A program made the position numbers and the translations under genes. From Synechococcus sp. WH 5701 (GTDB lineage Bacteria; Cyanobacteriota; Cyanobacteriia; PCC-6307; Cyanobiaceae): a stretch of DNA of 64,000 bases. Under the pieces are notes generated by a model. That model worked only from the letters and a program-made list of their open reading frames with translations, was not told the origin of the DNA and did not search any database. This document shows, in pieces, positions 37,743 to 46,493 of the stretch. Every line of letters starts with the position of its first letter. The first letter of the stretch is position 1. The stretch is from the NCBI RefSeq assembly GCF_000153045.1, contig NZ_CH724159.1:1475513-1539512 (forward strand), in the 5' to 3' direction.

Positions 37743-39263
37743 ATGACCCTCAGTTTCGCCGAACTCCAACGCCAGCTGCGGCCGGAATGGGGCGAGTTCC
37801 ACCCCAGCAGCGACCAGAACCATGGGCGCGAGGGCAACGGCGAGGGCTGGGATCTGCTGGTGGTGCCCTCACTCAGCCTTGATCACCACCAGATCGCGCT
37901 GGTGACCGGGGCCCACCACTACGAGGAACGCCAGCTGTTCTCCCTCATCCGCCTGCGCGATCCCGGTGTGCGGGCGGTGTACCTCACCAGCAAGTTGTTG
38001 CCGGAACTGGTGGTGGATGCGGTGCTGGAGCTGCTGCCGGGGGTGCCCGCCTCCCACGCCCGCCGGCGTCTGCACCTGTTCGACACCGACGACGCCTCCG
38101 CCCGCTCCCTCACCGAGAAGCTGCTGGAGCGGCCGGCGCTGCTGGAGCGCATCCGCGAGCGGCTGCGGCCGGGGCGCAGCTTCATGACCTGCTTCAACGT
38201 GACCGAGCAGGAGAAGCAGCTGTCGGAGCGGTTGCAGGTGCCGCTGCTGGGCACCGATCCAGCCCTGAGCCACTGGGGCGGCAAGGCCGGCAGCCGTGAG
38301 CTGTTCCGCCGCTGTTCCGTGCCCCATCCCCCCGGCAGCCCCCTGGCCTTCGACCTCGACGCCCTCGCTGAAGCCACGGCCGAGCTGTGGGAAGCCCACC
38401 CCGAGCTGAGCCGGGTGGTGGTGAAGCTGGACCAGGGCTTCAGCGGTGAAGGCAACGCCCCCCTGGAGCTGGAGCCCCTGCAGCTGGCGGGGCTGAGCGG
38501 CCGCGAACGCAGGATCCGTCTGCAAGAGGCCCTCGAGACCCTGGCGATGCCGCCGCCCCAGTGGCGCCAGTTATTGCAGGACCAGGGAGCGCTGGTGGAG
38601 GCCTGGCTGCTGGGGGGGGATGAGCTGGCCTCACCGAGCGTGCAGGGGATGATCCACCCGGGTGGGGCGGTGGAGGTGCTCTCCACCCACGAGCAGGTGC
38701 TGGGTGGCGTGAGCGGTCAGACCTACCTGGGCTGCCGCTTCCCCGCCGAGGAGCACTACCGCGCCGAGCTGATGCGTCACGGGCTGGCGGTGGGCCAGGC
38801 GCTGGCGGCGGAGGGCGCCCTGGAGCGCTATGCGGTGGATTTCGTGGCGCGCCGCTTCGGGGACCGCTGGGATCTGCAGGCGATCGAGGTGAACCTGCGC
38901 AAGGGCGGCACCACCCACCCCTACATGGCCCTGCGCTATGCCACCAATGGCCGTATCGATGCCGCCAGCGGCCTGTTTCGCTCCCCCACCGGCCAGCCGC
39001 TCTATTACGCCGCCACCGACAACCTCTGCGACCCCAGGCTGCGGGGCCTGCTGCCGGTGGATCTGATCGACATCGTGGCCGCCGCCGGTCTGCACTTCGA
39101 CCCGGCCGAACTGCGCGGCAGCATCTTCCACCTGCTGGGCTGCCTCTCGGAATTCGGCAAGCTCGGCATGACCTGCATCGGCCGCAGCCCCGAAGAAGCT
39201 GAATCGATCTATGCGGCCACCACCGAGCGGCTGATCGCGGGAGCCGAGGCCTTGCGGGGATGA
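37743..39263 (+). CDS. PGM1-type (pheganomycin-like) peptide ligase family protein
   Basis: The 506-residue protein has an N-terminal alpha/beta domain (LLVVPSLSLDHHQIALVTGA, HHYEERQLFSLIRLRDP), a middle ATP-grasp-like segment (RVVVKLDQGFSGEGNAPLEL, QDQGALVEAWLLG) and a conserved C terminus (LQAIEVNLRKGGTTHPYMAL, YYAATDNL). It belongs to the family of PGM1, an ATP-grasp ligase that joins a non-proteinogenic amino acid to a ribosomal peptide in pheganomycin synthesis. In this window no precursor peptide or partner enzyme is recognised, so the substrate is unknown. Confidence 0.82.
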   Translation: MTLSFAELQRQLRPEWGEFHPSSDQNHGREGNGEGWDLLVVPSLSLDHHQIALVTGAHHYEERQLFSLIRLRDPGVRAVYLTSKLLPELVVDAVLELLPGVPASHARRRLHLFDTDDASARSLTEKLLERPALLERIRERLRPGRSFMTCFNVTEQEKQLSERLQVPLLGTDPALSHWGGKAGSRELFRRCSVPHPPGSPLAFDLDALAEATAELWEAHPELSRVVVKLDQGFSGEGNAPLELEPLQLAGLSGRERRIRLQEALETLAMPPPQWRQLLQDQGALVEAWLLGGDELASPSVQGMIHPGGAVEVLSTHEQVLGGVSGQTYLGCRFPAEEHYRAELMRHGLAVGQALAAEGALERYAVDFVARRFGDRWDLQAIEVNLRKGGTTHPYMALRYATNGRIDAASGLFRSPTGQPLYYAATDNLCDPRLRGLLPVDLIDIVAAAGLHFDPAELRGSIFHLLGCLSEFGKLGMTCIGRSPEEAESIYAATTERLIAGAEALRG

Positions 39264-39368
39264 GGACCGACAGGAGTTTCCATTCCCGGCCATACTCTCC
39301 CTGGCTCGAAGAGCTGCGACTTATCTTATAGCTCGCCAAACATCAACATCAAGCCTGAGGCTTCAGCC

Positions 39369-39641
39369 ATGACGACAGCCATCATTTTTCACAACGTTGA
39401 AGCTGGCGCCACGTGGGCTCAAGCCTGGAAGAAAGGCCCTGGAAGTCGTCACGAAATGTTCGCATCCATTGGGGTCACCTGCCGAACCTTCCGAGACCCC
39501 AACAATCCGAATGCCACTGGGATCATGGCCGACATGGCCAGGTTCATGGATCTGCTCCAGTCTGCCGAAGGCCAGAAAGCAATGAAGGACGATGGCCTGA
39601 AGATCGAAACAATGCGGATGTTGTTCGAGTTCACTCCATAG
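39369..39641 (+). CDS. Small hypothetical protein, possible ABM-like ferredoxin fold
   Basis: A 90-residue protein starting TTAIIFHNVEAGATWAQAW and containing FRDPNNPNATGIMADM and QKAMKDDGLKIETMRMLFEF. The alternation of short strands and helices resembles small dimeric alpha/beta-barrel (antibiotic monooxygenase-type) proteins, but no exact family is assigned. It follows a 105-base AT-richer gap after the ligase gene and begins a run of three small genes. Confidence 0.6.
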   Translation: MTTAIIFHNVEAGATWAQAWKKGPGSRHEMFASIGVTCRTFRDPNNPNATGIMADMARFMDLLQSAEGQKAMKDDGLKIETMRMLFEFTP

Positions 39642-39779
39642 CACTGGTGGGCTATGTCTCTCACGAGGCTGGCGTCCAAGAATCACTGCCGGCACCCCAT
39701 CGCCATCCCATGACGGATCTCGATAGGCCTGATGACATCGGCCAGCCGAGCACCACAACCGGCCCCCCTGGGCTTCAGG

Positions 39780-40082
39780 ATGAAGGACCTTGACCCCACC
39801 GCCATGGAAGCCCGCTGGAACGACGCTCTGATCGCCACCAGTGACGACATCGTCAAGCTGGAAGGCAACGCCTACTTCCCCCCCGAGGCACTGGTGAGCG
39901 AGCACCTGCGGCCGTCGTCGCACCGCAGCGTCTGTGGCTGGAAGGGTGAAGCCCACTACTACGACGTGGTGGTGGGGGATCAGGTGAACGCCAACGCCGC
40001 CTGGTTCTATCCCGAGCCCAAGCAGGCCGCCAGTGAGATCAAGGGTCGAGTGGCCTTCTGGAAGGGCGTGCGCGTGAGCTGA
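39780..40082 (+). CDS. DUF427-family protein
   Basis: The 100-residue protein has the DUF427 core VKLEGNAYFPPEALV, CGWKGEAHYYDVVVGDQV and AAWFYPEPKQAASEIKGR. The family forms small beta-rich folds and is of unknown biochemical function. ATG 39780 is used; ATG 39804 (MEARWNDA) is possible. A second, longer DUF427 gene is found at 43855-44352, so the genome carries two members within 4 kb. Confidence 0.8.
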   Translation: MKDLDPTAMEARWNDALIATSDDIVKLEGNAYFPPEALVSEHLRPSSHRSVCGWKGEAHYYDVVVGDQVNANAAWFYPEPKQAASEIKGRVAFWKGVRVS

Positions 40083-40086
40083 GGCG

Positions 40087-40575
40087 ATGACACTCACCTT
40101 CACTCCGATTCACATCTTCCGGGAAACACCGGCCGTCACCTTCTACGACACCAGCGTGGCCGGCAGCAACGCCAGTGATGTGGTGCTGCACCATGGCCCA
40201 GCCTTCTCACCGCCCGACGACGGAGAGTTCCTGCAGTTCTACGTACACCACCACCAGGTCGATCACAACCTGGTGGTGCTGGGCAGCCGCACCTTCACCG
40301 TGCTCAACCCGAGCTGGGACCAGCCCCACCATGTGGTGCACCTGGAGCGGGCTATGGGGGCGCTGGAGCTGCCGATCGACACCTACCACCGCTCGGTGTC
40401 AGGGCCGGAGGGCAGCCTGGTGCTCAACCAGCCGGAGCGCACCAAGGGGTTCAACGTGATCAGCGAATTCCAGCCGGTGAGCCTGCGCGAGCGCGACGAT
40501 CTACGCCAGCTGCTGACCGTTCCCCCCTGGGTGTGGTGCTGGCGTGGTGGTCGCCTCTGCCGCGATCAGGGCTGA
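40087..40575 (+). CDS. Conserved cyanobacterial hypothetical protein, beta-rich
   Basis: A 162-residue protein with segments DGEFLQFYVHHHQVDHNLVV and GSRTFTVLNPSWDQPHHVVH, giving a cluster of His residues in a likely cupin-like barrel. This is inferred from strand periodicity and His placement; no family name is certain. It starts four bases after the DUF427 stop, so the two are probably translated together, and its 3' end overlaps the convergent DUF3598 gene by ten bases. Confidence 0.65.
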   Translation: MTLTFTPIHIFRETPAVTFYDTSVAGSNASDVVLHHGPAFSPPDDGEFLQFYVHHHQVDHNLVVLGSRTFTVLNPSWDQPHHVVHLERAMGALELPIDTYHRSVSGPEGSLVLNQPERTKGFNVISEFQPVSLRERDDLRQLLTVPPWVWCWRGGRLCRDQG

Positions 40576-41174
40576 GGCAGGCCGTTGGCGCCGTAGGCAC
40601 GCTCCAGCACCAGCTCCCGACCCGGCTCGGGCCGCCAGCAGAGCCTCACCACCAGGGGATCGCCAAAGCGGCGCTCCAGGGCGGTGGTGAGACTGAGGTC
40701 GTCGGTGAGCTTCCAGCAGCCGCTGGCTGAACCATCGCCGACCGGCAGAACCGCGGCCCGCAGGAGCGGCGCCAGGGCCGGATCCACCACCCCGGGGCGC
40801 GCTTCCACCACCACCACCACGCTCTCCAGCTGCTTGACGCCGTGGCGCACCACCACCCGCCGGCGGCGATCGCCGTCCACCAGGCAAAGCTCCATCACCG
40901 CTGGCCAGGGGCCGGTCTTGTCGGGCCCGAGGCTCCAGTGCCCATCGGGGCTGATCGCCATCAAGGCCGGCGGTTCGGCAAAGCGCATCGTGGCCACCTT
41001 GCCGGTGTTCAGGTAAGTGAGGGCCGCTTCGATCTGACCATCGGTCTCGTGCACATGCAGACGTGTGCCAAAACGCTCACTCTCCAGGCCCTGATCATCG
41101 AGGCGAATGAAGGTTCCTTCCCAGTGGCCGGCATTGCGCCCCAGCAGAGTGGAGCGACGATCGAGGCTGGACAC
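40566..41174 (-). CDS. DUF3598-family lipocalin-like protein
   Basis: The 202-residue protein has the family start NAGHWEGTFIRLDDQGLESE, the ETDGQIEAALTYLNTG strand pair, a central DGHWSLGPDKTGPWPAVMEL segment, and ends with RLCWRPEPGRELVLERAY. DUF3598 proteins are calycin-like beta barrels found in cyanobacteria and related to bilin lyases, but their function is unestablished. The start is GTG 41174. It is convergent with the beta-rich hypothetical gene and downstream of the AI-2E transporter gene on the same strand. Confidence 0.75.
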   Translation of the reverse strand: MSSLDRRSTLLGRNAGHWEGTFIRLDDQGLESERFGTRLHVHETDGQIEAALTYLNTGKVATMRFAEPPALMAISPDGHWSLGPDKTGPWPAVMELCLVDGDRRRRVVVRHGVKQLESVVVVVEARPGVVDPALAPLLRAAVLPVGDGSASGCWKLTDDLSLTTALERRFGDPLVVRLCWRPEPGRELVLERAYGANGLPQP

Positions 41175-41218
41175 GGGCGGGCTGAAAGAGGAGGGCTCGA
41201 ATGCTGGCAGCCCCAGAA

Positions 41219-42262
41219 CTACGGCGCGGCTGGTGGCTGGGTGGGATCCGCCTCCAGCAGCGGGTCGGCCTCCTCGCTCTCCTTGCCCCAGCCCAGGATC
41301 ATGCCGGTCACGGGAATAGCCAGAAACACCCCCAGCAGGCCCGCCAGACGCTCGCCCACGAACAGGGCAAAGAACAGCACCACCGGCCGGATCTCAAGGG
41401 CGCGGCCCATCACCCGCGGATGGATCAGGTTGTCCTGGATCTGCTGCAGCACCACCGAAGCGATCACCACCTGCAGGGCCAGCCACTGGCCCTGGGTCAG
41501 GAACACCAGGCCGGAGGCCACGATCACGCCGAGGGTGGCACCGATGCCGGGAATGGCATCCAACACCCCCACCACGATCGCCAGCACCAGGGAGAACTTC
41601 ACCCCCAGCAGGGCGAACACCAGGAAGCTGGCGAGGCTGAGGAAGATCATCAGCGTGATCTGACCGCGCAGGAAACCCAGCACGTTCTTCTGGACGCTGC
41701 GGTCGAAGCGGCCACGCACGTCTTCAGGCAGCAGGCGCAGGGCCTGGCTCCAGGTGGCCCCGTTGTCGACCAGCATGTACACCACGATCACCAGCAGAAA
41801 CACCCCACCGAAGACGTTGGTGAAGGCACCGCCGATCACCCCGAGGCCGGTGCCGAGGCTGGCGCGCAGCAGCTCAAGCACCTTCGAGAGCTCGATCGTG
41901 TTCAGATAATTGTGAAAGGGCAGATCCGGACGCTGCAATCCCAGCACCAGATCATTGAGCAGGCTGCTGCCCTGGTTGATCAACTGGAACCCGAGCACCG
42001 CCACGAACAGGCTGGCGACAGCCAGGCCGGCCAGCACGGTGATCAGGATCGCCAGGCCCCGTCCGCAACCCAGGCGCACCAGCCGCCGCACCGGATAATC
42101 AAGCAGCACCGCCAGCACCGCCGCCGCGATGAACACGGTGAGCACCGCTCGGAAGTAGTCGATCAGTTGCACAACCGCCCAGCCGCAGGCCAGCAGCAAC
42201 AGGAAGCGCAGCAGGGCGGAGTGGCTCAGCCGCTGCCAGGCCGGGCCGTTGGGGTCGTTCAT
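41219..42262 (-). CDS. AI-2E family transporter (PerM-like)
   Basis: The 347-residue membrane protein has the family layout: two N-terminal helices (AVVQLIDYFRAVLTVFIAAA), then VFGGVFLLVIVVYMLVD, and the conserved C-terminal GVLDAIPGIGATLGVIVASG, QQIQDNLIHPRVMGRALEI and LLGVFLAIPVTGMIL. Members include quorum-signal exporters and Na+/H+ antiporters; the substrate here is unknown. ATG 42262 starts MNDPNGPAW. It is divergent from the desaturase gene across 119 bases. Confidence 0.92.
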   Translation of the reverse strand: MNDPNGPAWQRLSHSALLRFLLLLACGWAVVQLIDYFRAVLTVFIAAAVLAVLLDYPVRRLVRLGCGRGLAILITVLAGLAVASLFVAVLGFQLINQGSSLLNDLVLGLQRPDLPFHNYLNTIELSKVLELLRASLGTGLGVIGGAFTNVFGGVFLLVIVVYMLVDNGATWSQALRLLPEDVRGRFDRSVQKNVLGFLRGQITLMIFLSLASFLVFALLGVKFSLVLAIVVGVLDAIPGIGATLGVIVASGLVFLTQGQWLALQVVIASVVLQQIQDNLIHPRVMGRALEIRPVVLFFALFVGERLAGLLGVFLAIPVTGMILGWGKESEEADPLLEADPTQPPAAP

Positions 42263-42381
42263 GGAGTTCGAGCAGAGCCGGCGGCCCACAAGATTCGCTG
42301 AAGGGAGTGGAACCCGGCCGAAAAAGAGCGGATTGGCTTAAGACGGTGGCCCATGGAACTCAAGCCCTCTGCCTAGGCTCA

Positions 42382-43539
42382 ATGATCAATGGAACAGAGT
42401 TTCTGCACACCTCCGCTCTGCTCGAGACTCCTTCCCCGGAGCCCCGCTCCAACCCGTCCGTCAGCGACATGCGCTATGGCGATTTCGTCCTCAGGCCCTT
42501 CATGGCCAGCGACGATCGCCTCGCCGCCTGGCAGATCCTGAGCACGGTCGGGGCCTACCTGTTGCTGTGGGCAGCCACGGGGGTCGTCGCTCATCAGTCG
42601 CTCTGGCTCACTCCGCCCCTGTTGGTGGTGCTGGTGCTGCTCTCGGGCCGTTGCTTCTCGCTGATGCACGACTGCGGCCACTACTCCCTGTTCAGCTCGA
42701 AACGGCTGAACCGGGCGGTGGGCTTTCTGCTGGGCGTGATCAATGCCATTCCCCAGTACCCCTGGTCGCAGGGTCATGCCTACCACCACAAACACAACGG
42801 CAACTGGGACCTCTACCGGGGCCCCTCGGCCCTGATCAGCCTGGAGCAGTACGAGCAGCGCAGCCCCCGCGGTCAGTGGGTGTACCGGTTGCTGCGCCAC
42901 CCGCTGATGCTTTTCCCGGGCGGCTTCTTCTATCTGGTGATCAAGCCCAGGCTGGCTCTGTTGCTCGGATCAGCCCAGTTTCTGGGCCATGCCATCACGC
43001 GGCTCCGTGCCGACTGGCGCACCCCATGGCCCGAGCTGGTGAGGTCGTTTCAATCACGCCACTGGTACAGCGGCGCCGAATTCATCGATCTGCTGCTCAA
43101 CAACATCTGCGTGATCGCCAGCTGGGTGCTGCTCTGCCACTGGATCGGCGCCGGCCTGTTCTGGAGCCTTTACTCGCTGGTGATGGCCGCTTCGGCAGCG
43201 CTGTTCATCTGCATCTTCTTCGTGCAGCACAACTTCGAGGGCTCCTACGCCCACCGCAGCGAAGGCTGGGACCCGCTGGAGGGCGCGATCGCCGGCACCA
43301 GCCTGCTGGTGCTGCCCGGAATCTTCAACTGGTTCACCGCCGACATCGGCTGCCACAACATCCATCACCTCTGCGAGCGCATCCCCAATTACCACCTGCG
43401 GGCCTGCCAGGAGCGCAATGCCGCCCTGCTGACCGGGGCCACGCGCCTGACCATCGCCGACATCCCGCGCTGCTTCAAGTACGTGCTCTGGAACCGGGAG
43501 AGCGAAACCCTCTCGCCCATCCCCTCACCCTCGGCCTGA
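42382..43539 (+). CDS. Membrane fatty acid desaturase
   Basis: The 385-residue protein has the three histidine boxes of membrane desaturases: HDCGH at residues 96-100, HAYHHKHN from 132, and HNIHHLCERIPNYHL from 325. Several hydrophobic helices lie between them. The Cys-containing first box and HNIHH third box fit the desaturase/hydroxylase superfamily that needs ferredoxin electrons in cyanobacteria. Position specificity cannot be assigned. ATG 42382 is chosen because the upstream frame shows no conservation. Confidence 0.87.
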   Translation: MINGTEFLHTSALLETPSPEPRSNPSVSDMRYGDFVLRPFMASDDRLAAWQILSTVGAYLLLWAATGVVAHQSLWLTPPLLVVLVLLSGRCFSLMHDCGHYSLFSSKRLNRAVGFLLGVINAIPQYPWSQGHAYHHKHNGNWDLYRGPSALISLEQYEQRSPRGQWVYRLLRHPLMLFPGGFFYLVIKPRLALLLGSAQFLGHAITRLRADWRTPWPELVRSFQSRHWYSGAEFIDLLLNNICVIASWVLLCHWIGAGLFWSLYSLVMAASAALFICIFFVQHNFEGSYAHRSEGWDPLEGAIAGTSLLVLPGIFNWFTADIGCHNIHHLCERIPNYHLRACQERNAALLTGATRLTIADIPRCFKYVLWNRESETLSPIPSPSA

Positions 43540-43638
43540 GCGGCTGATCCCCGAGCAGCCCTTAAAAAAGCTGTGGCATCCCTGGGCTCAAGCCGACCCC
43601 AGACATAAGTTCGAGAGAACAACTTCGCAGGACCCCTC

Positions 43639-43830
43639 ATGGGCATGGGTGAACTGTTCCTCGAAAGCCTCAGCACCGGTGTGATCACGGTGGAGGAGAT
43701 CAACTGGGTCACCGCCCAGCAAAAGGCCTTCAACCGCCAGGAGGAGGCCACAGCCCTGAAGCTGGGCCGCCTGCTCGACTCCGGGCGAATCCAGATCGGC
43801 TGCCGTGTGCCGCCAGCAGCCGCAGCCTGA
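43639..43830 (+). CDS. Small conserved picocyanobacterial protein
   Basis: A 63-residue protein with ELFLESLSTGVITVEEINWV, then KAFNRQEEATALKLGRLLDS and a GCRVPP tail. The composition is that of a compact helical protein; I recognise the pattern as widespread in Synechococcus-type genomes but no function is known. It lies 100 bases after the desaturase and is convergent with the second DUF427 gene. Confidence 0.65.
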   Translation: MGMGELFLESLSTGVITVEEINWVTAQQKAFNRQEEATALKLGRLLDSGRIQIGCRVPPAAAA

Positions 43831-43854
43831 GCTTCAGGCTGATTTCGGCCCGGC

Positions 43855-44352
43855 TCAGATCAATTCGGGGTGGGCAGGATCCCCTTTGAAAGGACCCTCC
43901 ACCTGTGAGGTGATCCAGCCTCCGTAGAAGCCGCCGGGCTGGGGAATCACCACTTCCCCGTCCAGCCAGCAGCCGTCCATCAGGGCCGGATAGACAGCGA
44001 ACCAGCCGGCGATGGCGGCAAAAGCGGCCGTGGGTTGGGGGTACGACCACACAGCCCGCTCGAGGCGACGCTCTCCTACCACCACGTCGTAGTACCGGGC
44101 CAGTCCCTTCCATTCACAGAAGCTGCGCCCGGTGGCGGGATGCAGCAGCTCCAGGCGCAGATCCTCCGGGGGCAGGTATGGGGTGGGAGGATGAAAGGTT
44201 TCGAGAACCATCAGGGAGCGGCGGGTGTCCGCCAGCAGCTCTCCCAGGGCCCGCACCTGAATCCAGGCCTCAGAGGGCACCAGCGCCGGGGGTCGCGGAT
44301 AGTCACAGACCCGCTCCGGCTGGCGGTCTCTTGACGGCTGGTGGATCCCCAT
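43855..44352 (-). CDS. DUF427-family protein, longer paralogue
   Basis: The 165-residue protein contains a DUF427 core (LRLELLHPATGRSFCEWKGL, ARYYDVVVGERRLERAVWSY) preceded by a segment ALGELLADTRRSLMVLETFH and followed by FYGGWITSQVEGPFKG. Compared with the 100-residue DUF427 gene at 39780 it has added N- and C-terminal parts. Function is unknown. It is divergent from the rhomboid gene across a few bases, so the promoters overlap. Confidence 0.78.
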   Translation of the reverse strand: MGIHQPSRDRQPERVCDYPRPPALVPSEAWIQVRALGELLADTRRSLMVLETFHPPTPYLPPEDLRLELLHPATGRSFCEWKGLARYYDVVVGERRLERAVWSYPQPTAAFAAIAGWFAVYPALMDGCWLDGEVVIPQPGGFYGGWITSQVEGPFKGDPAHPELI

Positions 44353-44367
44353 TCGCTGGCCCTGACC

Positions 44368-44988
44368 ATGACAATGGTCAGCATGGCCAACCCCTCACCC
44401 GTTCGGCAGCACCGTGGCCTGGATCGCCTCCTGAGCCGGCTCGGCGGCACCGCCGTGATTCCCCTGCTGATTCTCTCCGTGGCCTGGGGTCAGGAGCTGG
44501 TCGATCAGATCGTCTTCGCAGGGAACTGGAACCTGCCAATGCTGCCGGGGGGCTCGTTCCTGGGGGTGCTCACCGCCCCGTTCAGCCACGCCGACCTGGG
44601 CCACCTTCTCGGCAACAGCCTCTGGTTTCTGCCGCTCTCCTGGCTGGTGCTGCTCAAGAGCTGGCATGACTACCTGGCCGTGTGGGTGGGGGTGTACGTG
44701 ATGGCGATCCCGGTCTGGCTGTTCTCCAGCAACGGCAGCCATGGGCTCTCAGGCGTGGTCTTCGCTCTGGTGGGCTACCTGATCGTGATCGGCTTCCTGG
44801 AGCGGCGCCCGCTGCCCCTGCTGCTCTCGCTGTTCAGCCTGGTGAGCTACGGCGGTTTCCTGCCCGGCCTGCTGCCCTTCTTCACTCCAGCGGGTGTGAG
44901 CTGGATCGGTCATGTGAGCGGCTTCGCGGGCGGGGTGCTCGCCGCACTGGCCGTCTACAGGGAACCGGCGGGAATGACCAGGAGATGA
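44368..44988 (+). CDS. Rhomboid-family intramembrane serine protease
   Basis: About 206 residues with six hydrophobic helices. The catalytic dyad is visible: Ser128 in SHGLSGVVFAL and His182 in SWIGHVSGFAGG. The early segment FSHADLGHLLGNSLWFLPLS is the HxxxN-type motif of helix two. Rhomboids cut membrane proteins within their helices. Three closely spaced Met codons (44368, 44374, 44383) compete as the start; the first is used. It is followed by the zinc-ribbon gene after seven bases. Confidence 0.87.
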   Translation: MTMVSMANPSPVRQHRGLDRLLSRLGGTAVIPLLILSVAWGQELVDQIVFAGNWNLPMLPGGSFLGVLTAPFSHADLGHLLGNSLWFLPLSWLVLLKSWHDYLAVWVGVYVMAIPVWLFSSNGSHGLSGVVFALVGYLIVIGFLERRPLPLLLSLFSLVSYGGFLPGLLPFFTPAGVSWIGHVSGFAGGVLAALAVYREPAGMTRR

Positions 44989-44995
44989 GGCGCTG

Positions 44996-45292
44996 ATGTC
45001 ATGCCCCCGCTGCGGCAGCTGGGAAGTTCGCCGCGACCGCAGCCTCGCCGGTCGGATGGTCTGCGGCCGCTGCAGCCTGCCCCTGGGTGCAGGCGCCACC
45101 CCCAGCGCCGGTGGTTTTCGCCGTCTGGCCCTGCTGGGCGGTGGTCGACGAGATGGCCGCCGGGGGCAACGCCGCAGCTGGCTGCTGCCCGTGGCCTTGC
45201 TGCTGGGACTGAGCGCACTGCTGGCCTGGCTGAGCGAGCAGCCTCAGCCCAGCCGTGCTCCCTTCGGCCACGGGCAGGAGCGGTTGCGCTGA
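44996..45292 (+). CDS. Zinc-ribbon protein with C-terminal membrane helix
   Basis: The 98-residue protein begins MSCPRCGSWEVRRDRSLAGR, with a second Cys pair in VCGRCSLPLG, forming a four-Cys zinc ribbon, and has one membrane helix near its end (SWLLPVALLLGLSALLAWL). It lies immediately after the rhomboid gene, suggesting co-expression. No specific function is recognised. Confidence 0.68.
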   Translation: MSCPRCGSWEVRRDRSLAGRMVCGRCSLPLGAGATPSAGGFRRLALLGGGRRDGRRGQRRSWLLPVALLLGLSALLAWLSEQPQPSRAPFGHGQERLR

Positions 45293-45320
45293 TCGCCGGA
45301 CTGATCTCCGCGCTGACGGC

Positions 45321-45566
45321 TCAGCCGGGGATGAACGTGCGTAGCCGCCGGGCTTCGATGCCGGCCCGTTGTTGCAGCTCCTCATCGCTCAGCTGGCCCT
45401 CCTCCCGCTGCTGGGCGGCAAGCACGTCGCCCTCCTCAACGGGGAAACCCTCCTGGCGGGCCAATTGCAGGAAGGCCTCCAGATCAAGGGGCTGCTGCAG
45501 GCGCTCCTGCAGCGACGCCGAGCTGCGGGCATGGAGCAGGAAGGCGTCCAGGTGATGCAGGCCCAC
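45321..45566 (-). CDS. Nif11-like leader-peptide family protein
   Basis: The 81-residue protein has the Nif11 pattern: LDAFLLHARSSASLQERLQQ, then LDLEAFLQLARQEGFPVEEG, with alternating helical heptads. Nif11-type sequences serve as leaders of ribosomal peptide natural products in some cyanobacteria, including prochlorosins, but many copies have no core peptide. This one ends RRLRTFIPG with no Gly-Gly cleavage site or Cys/Ser/Thr-rich core. GTG 45566 is the only nearby start; an upstream ATG at 45674 would overlap the channel gene. Confidence 0.7.
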   Translation of the reverse strand: MGLHHLDAFLLHARSSASLQERLQQPLDLEAFLQLARQEGFPVEEGDVLAAQQREEGQLSDEELQQRAGIEARRLRTFIPG

Positions 45567-45621
45567 GGAAGAGGATTCAACTGACTTCCGTACTAACCCA
45601 GGCGGAGACCCGCCGGCGGAT

Positions 45622-46407
45622 TCAGGTGCCAGGGGGGTCGTCGCGGTCGGTTCGGACCGCCTTGCCTGAGGCATAACGCCCGATCAGCAAACCCATCACG
45701 ATGGCCATGTAGATCGGGCCGATCACGCTGAAGGCCACGGCACTCATCTGAGAGAGGGGTGTGGTCGGCAGCACATCACCGAAACCCACCGTGGTCAGGC
45801 AGACGAAAGCGAAGTAGTTGAGCCGGGCAAAATCCACCAGCTGCATCTGGGGACTGGCCTGGCTGATCGGACCCGTGGAGAACAGAGACGCCACAGGGTC
45901 GTGCAGGCTCGAGAAGCTCCCGGGCTGGATCGTCTCAAGACCCGTGAACAACAGGCCGGCGGTCAGGCCCAACAGCAGATATCCCGAGACAGCCCCCATC
46001 AGCACCCTCCCGTTCACCTTCTGTTCCTCCGCCAGAAATCCCACCAGACGCAGCACGCTCCAGCCCACGAACAACGTGGTGAGCACGAGCAGAGGCCAGC
46101 CGCTTTCTCGGTGCGTCAAAGGGGTGAAGTACCAGAACCACTGGGCCAGCAGAGCCGACAGGCCGAGTAGCCGAAAAGGACGATCCAGGGGATTGCCCTT
46201 GCCGCCATGGCGGATCGAGCCATCGAGCTCCACCATCAGCAGCAGGGTGGTCAGGCTGTAGCCAATCCCAGCCAGGCTGTTCAGGTTCTTGGGCAGCGCC
46301 AGGCAGGCCATCACGACCAGGGTGATCAGCAGCAGGTGGGCATAGAAGCGGTGACGACGCCTCTGACGTACCTCGCTGGTGAGGCTGGCGCGATGGTGGA
46401 AGCGCAA
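45622..46407 (-). CDS. Potassium channel family protein
   Basis: The protein of about 261 residues has roughly six hydrophobic segments, and a pore loop with the selectivity filter TTVGFGDVLP between the last two helices, matching the GYG/GFG filters of two-helix K+ channels. No regulatory RCK domain follows, and the C terminus is short (GRYASGKAVRTDRDD). A frame-internal TTG at 46407 giving MRFHHRASLTSEVRQRRRHR is chosen because the sequence upstream overlaps the preceding gene and is not conserved-looking. Confidence 0.82.
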   Translation of the reverse strand: MRFHHRASLTSEVRQRRRHRFYAHLLLITLVVMACLALPKNLNSLAGIGYSLTTLLLMVELDGSIRHGGKGNPLDRPFRLLGLSALLAQWFWYFTPLTHRESGWPLLVLTTLFVGWSVLRLVGFLAEEQKVNGRVLMGAVSGYLLLGLTAGLLFTGLETIQPGSFSSLHDPVASLFSTGPISQASPQMQLVDFARLNYFAFVCLTTVGFGDVLPTTPLSQMSAVAFSVIGPIYMAIVMGLLIGRYASGKAVRTDRDDPPGT

Positions 46408-46493
46408 GGGGGTCAGGGGAGCTTCGAAAGACGGAGAGGCAGTTGGGGAGCCTGCCCTGCATTGTGACGAAAGCGCGGCGCTGAGCCAGCCGT

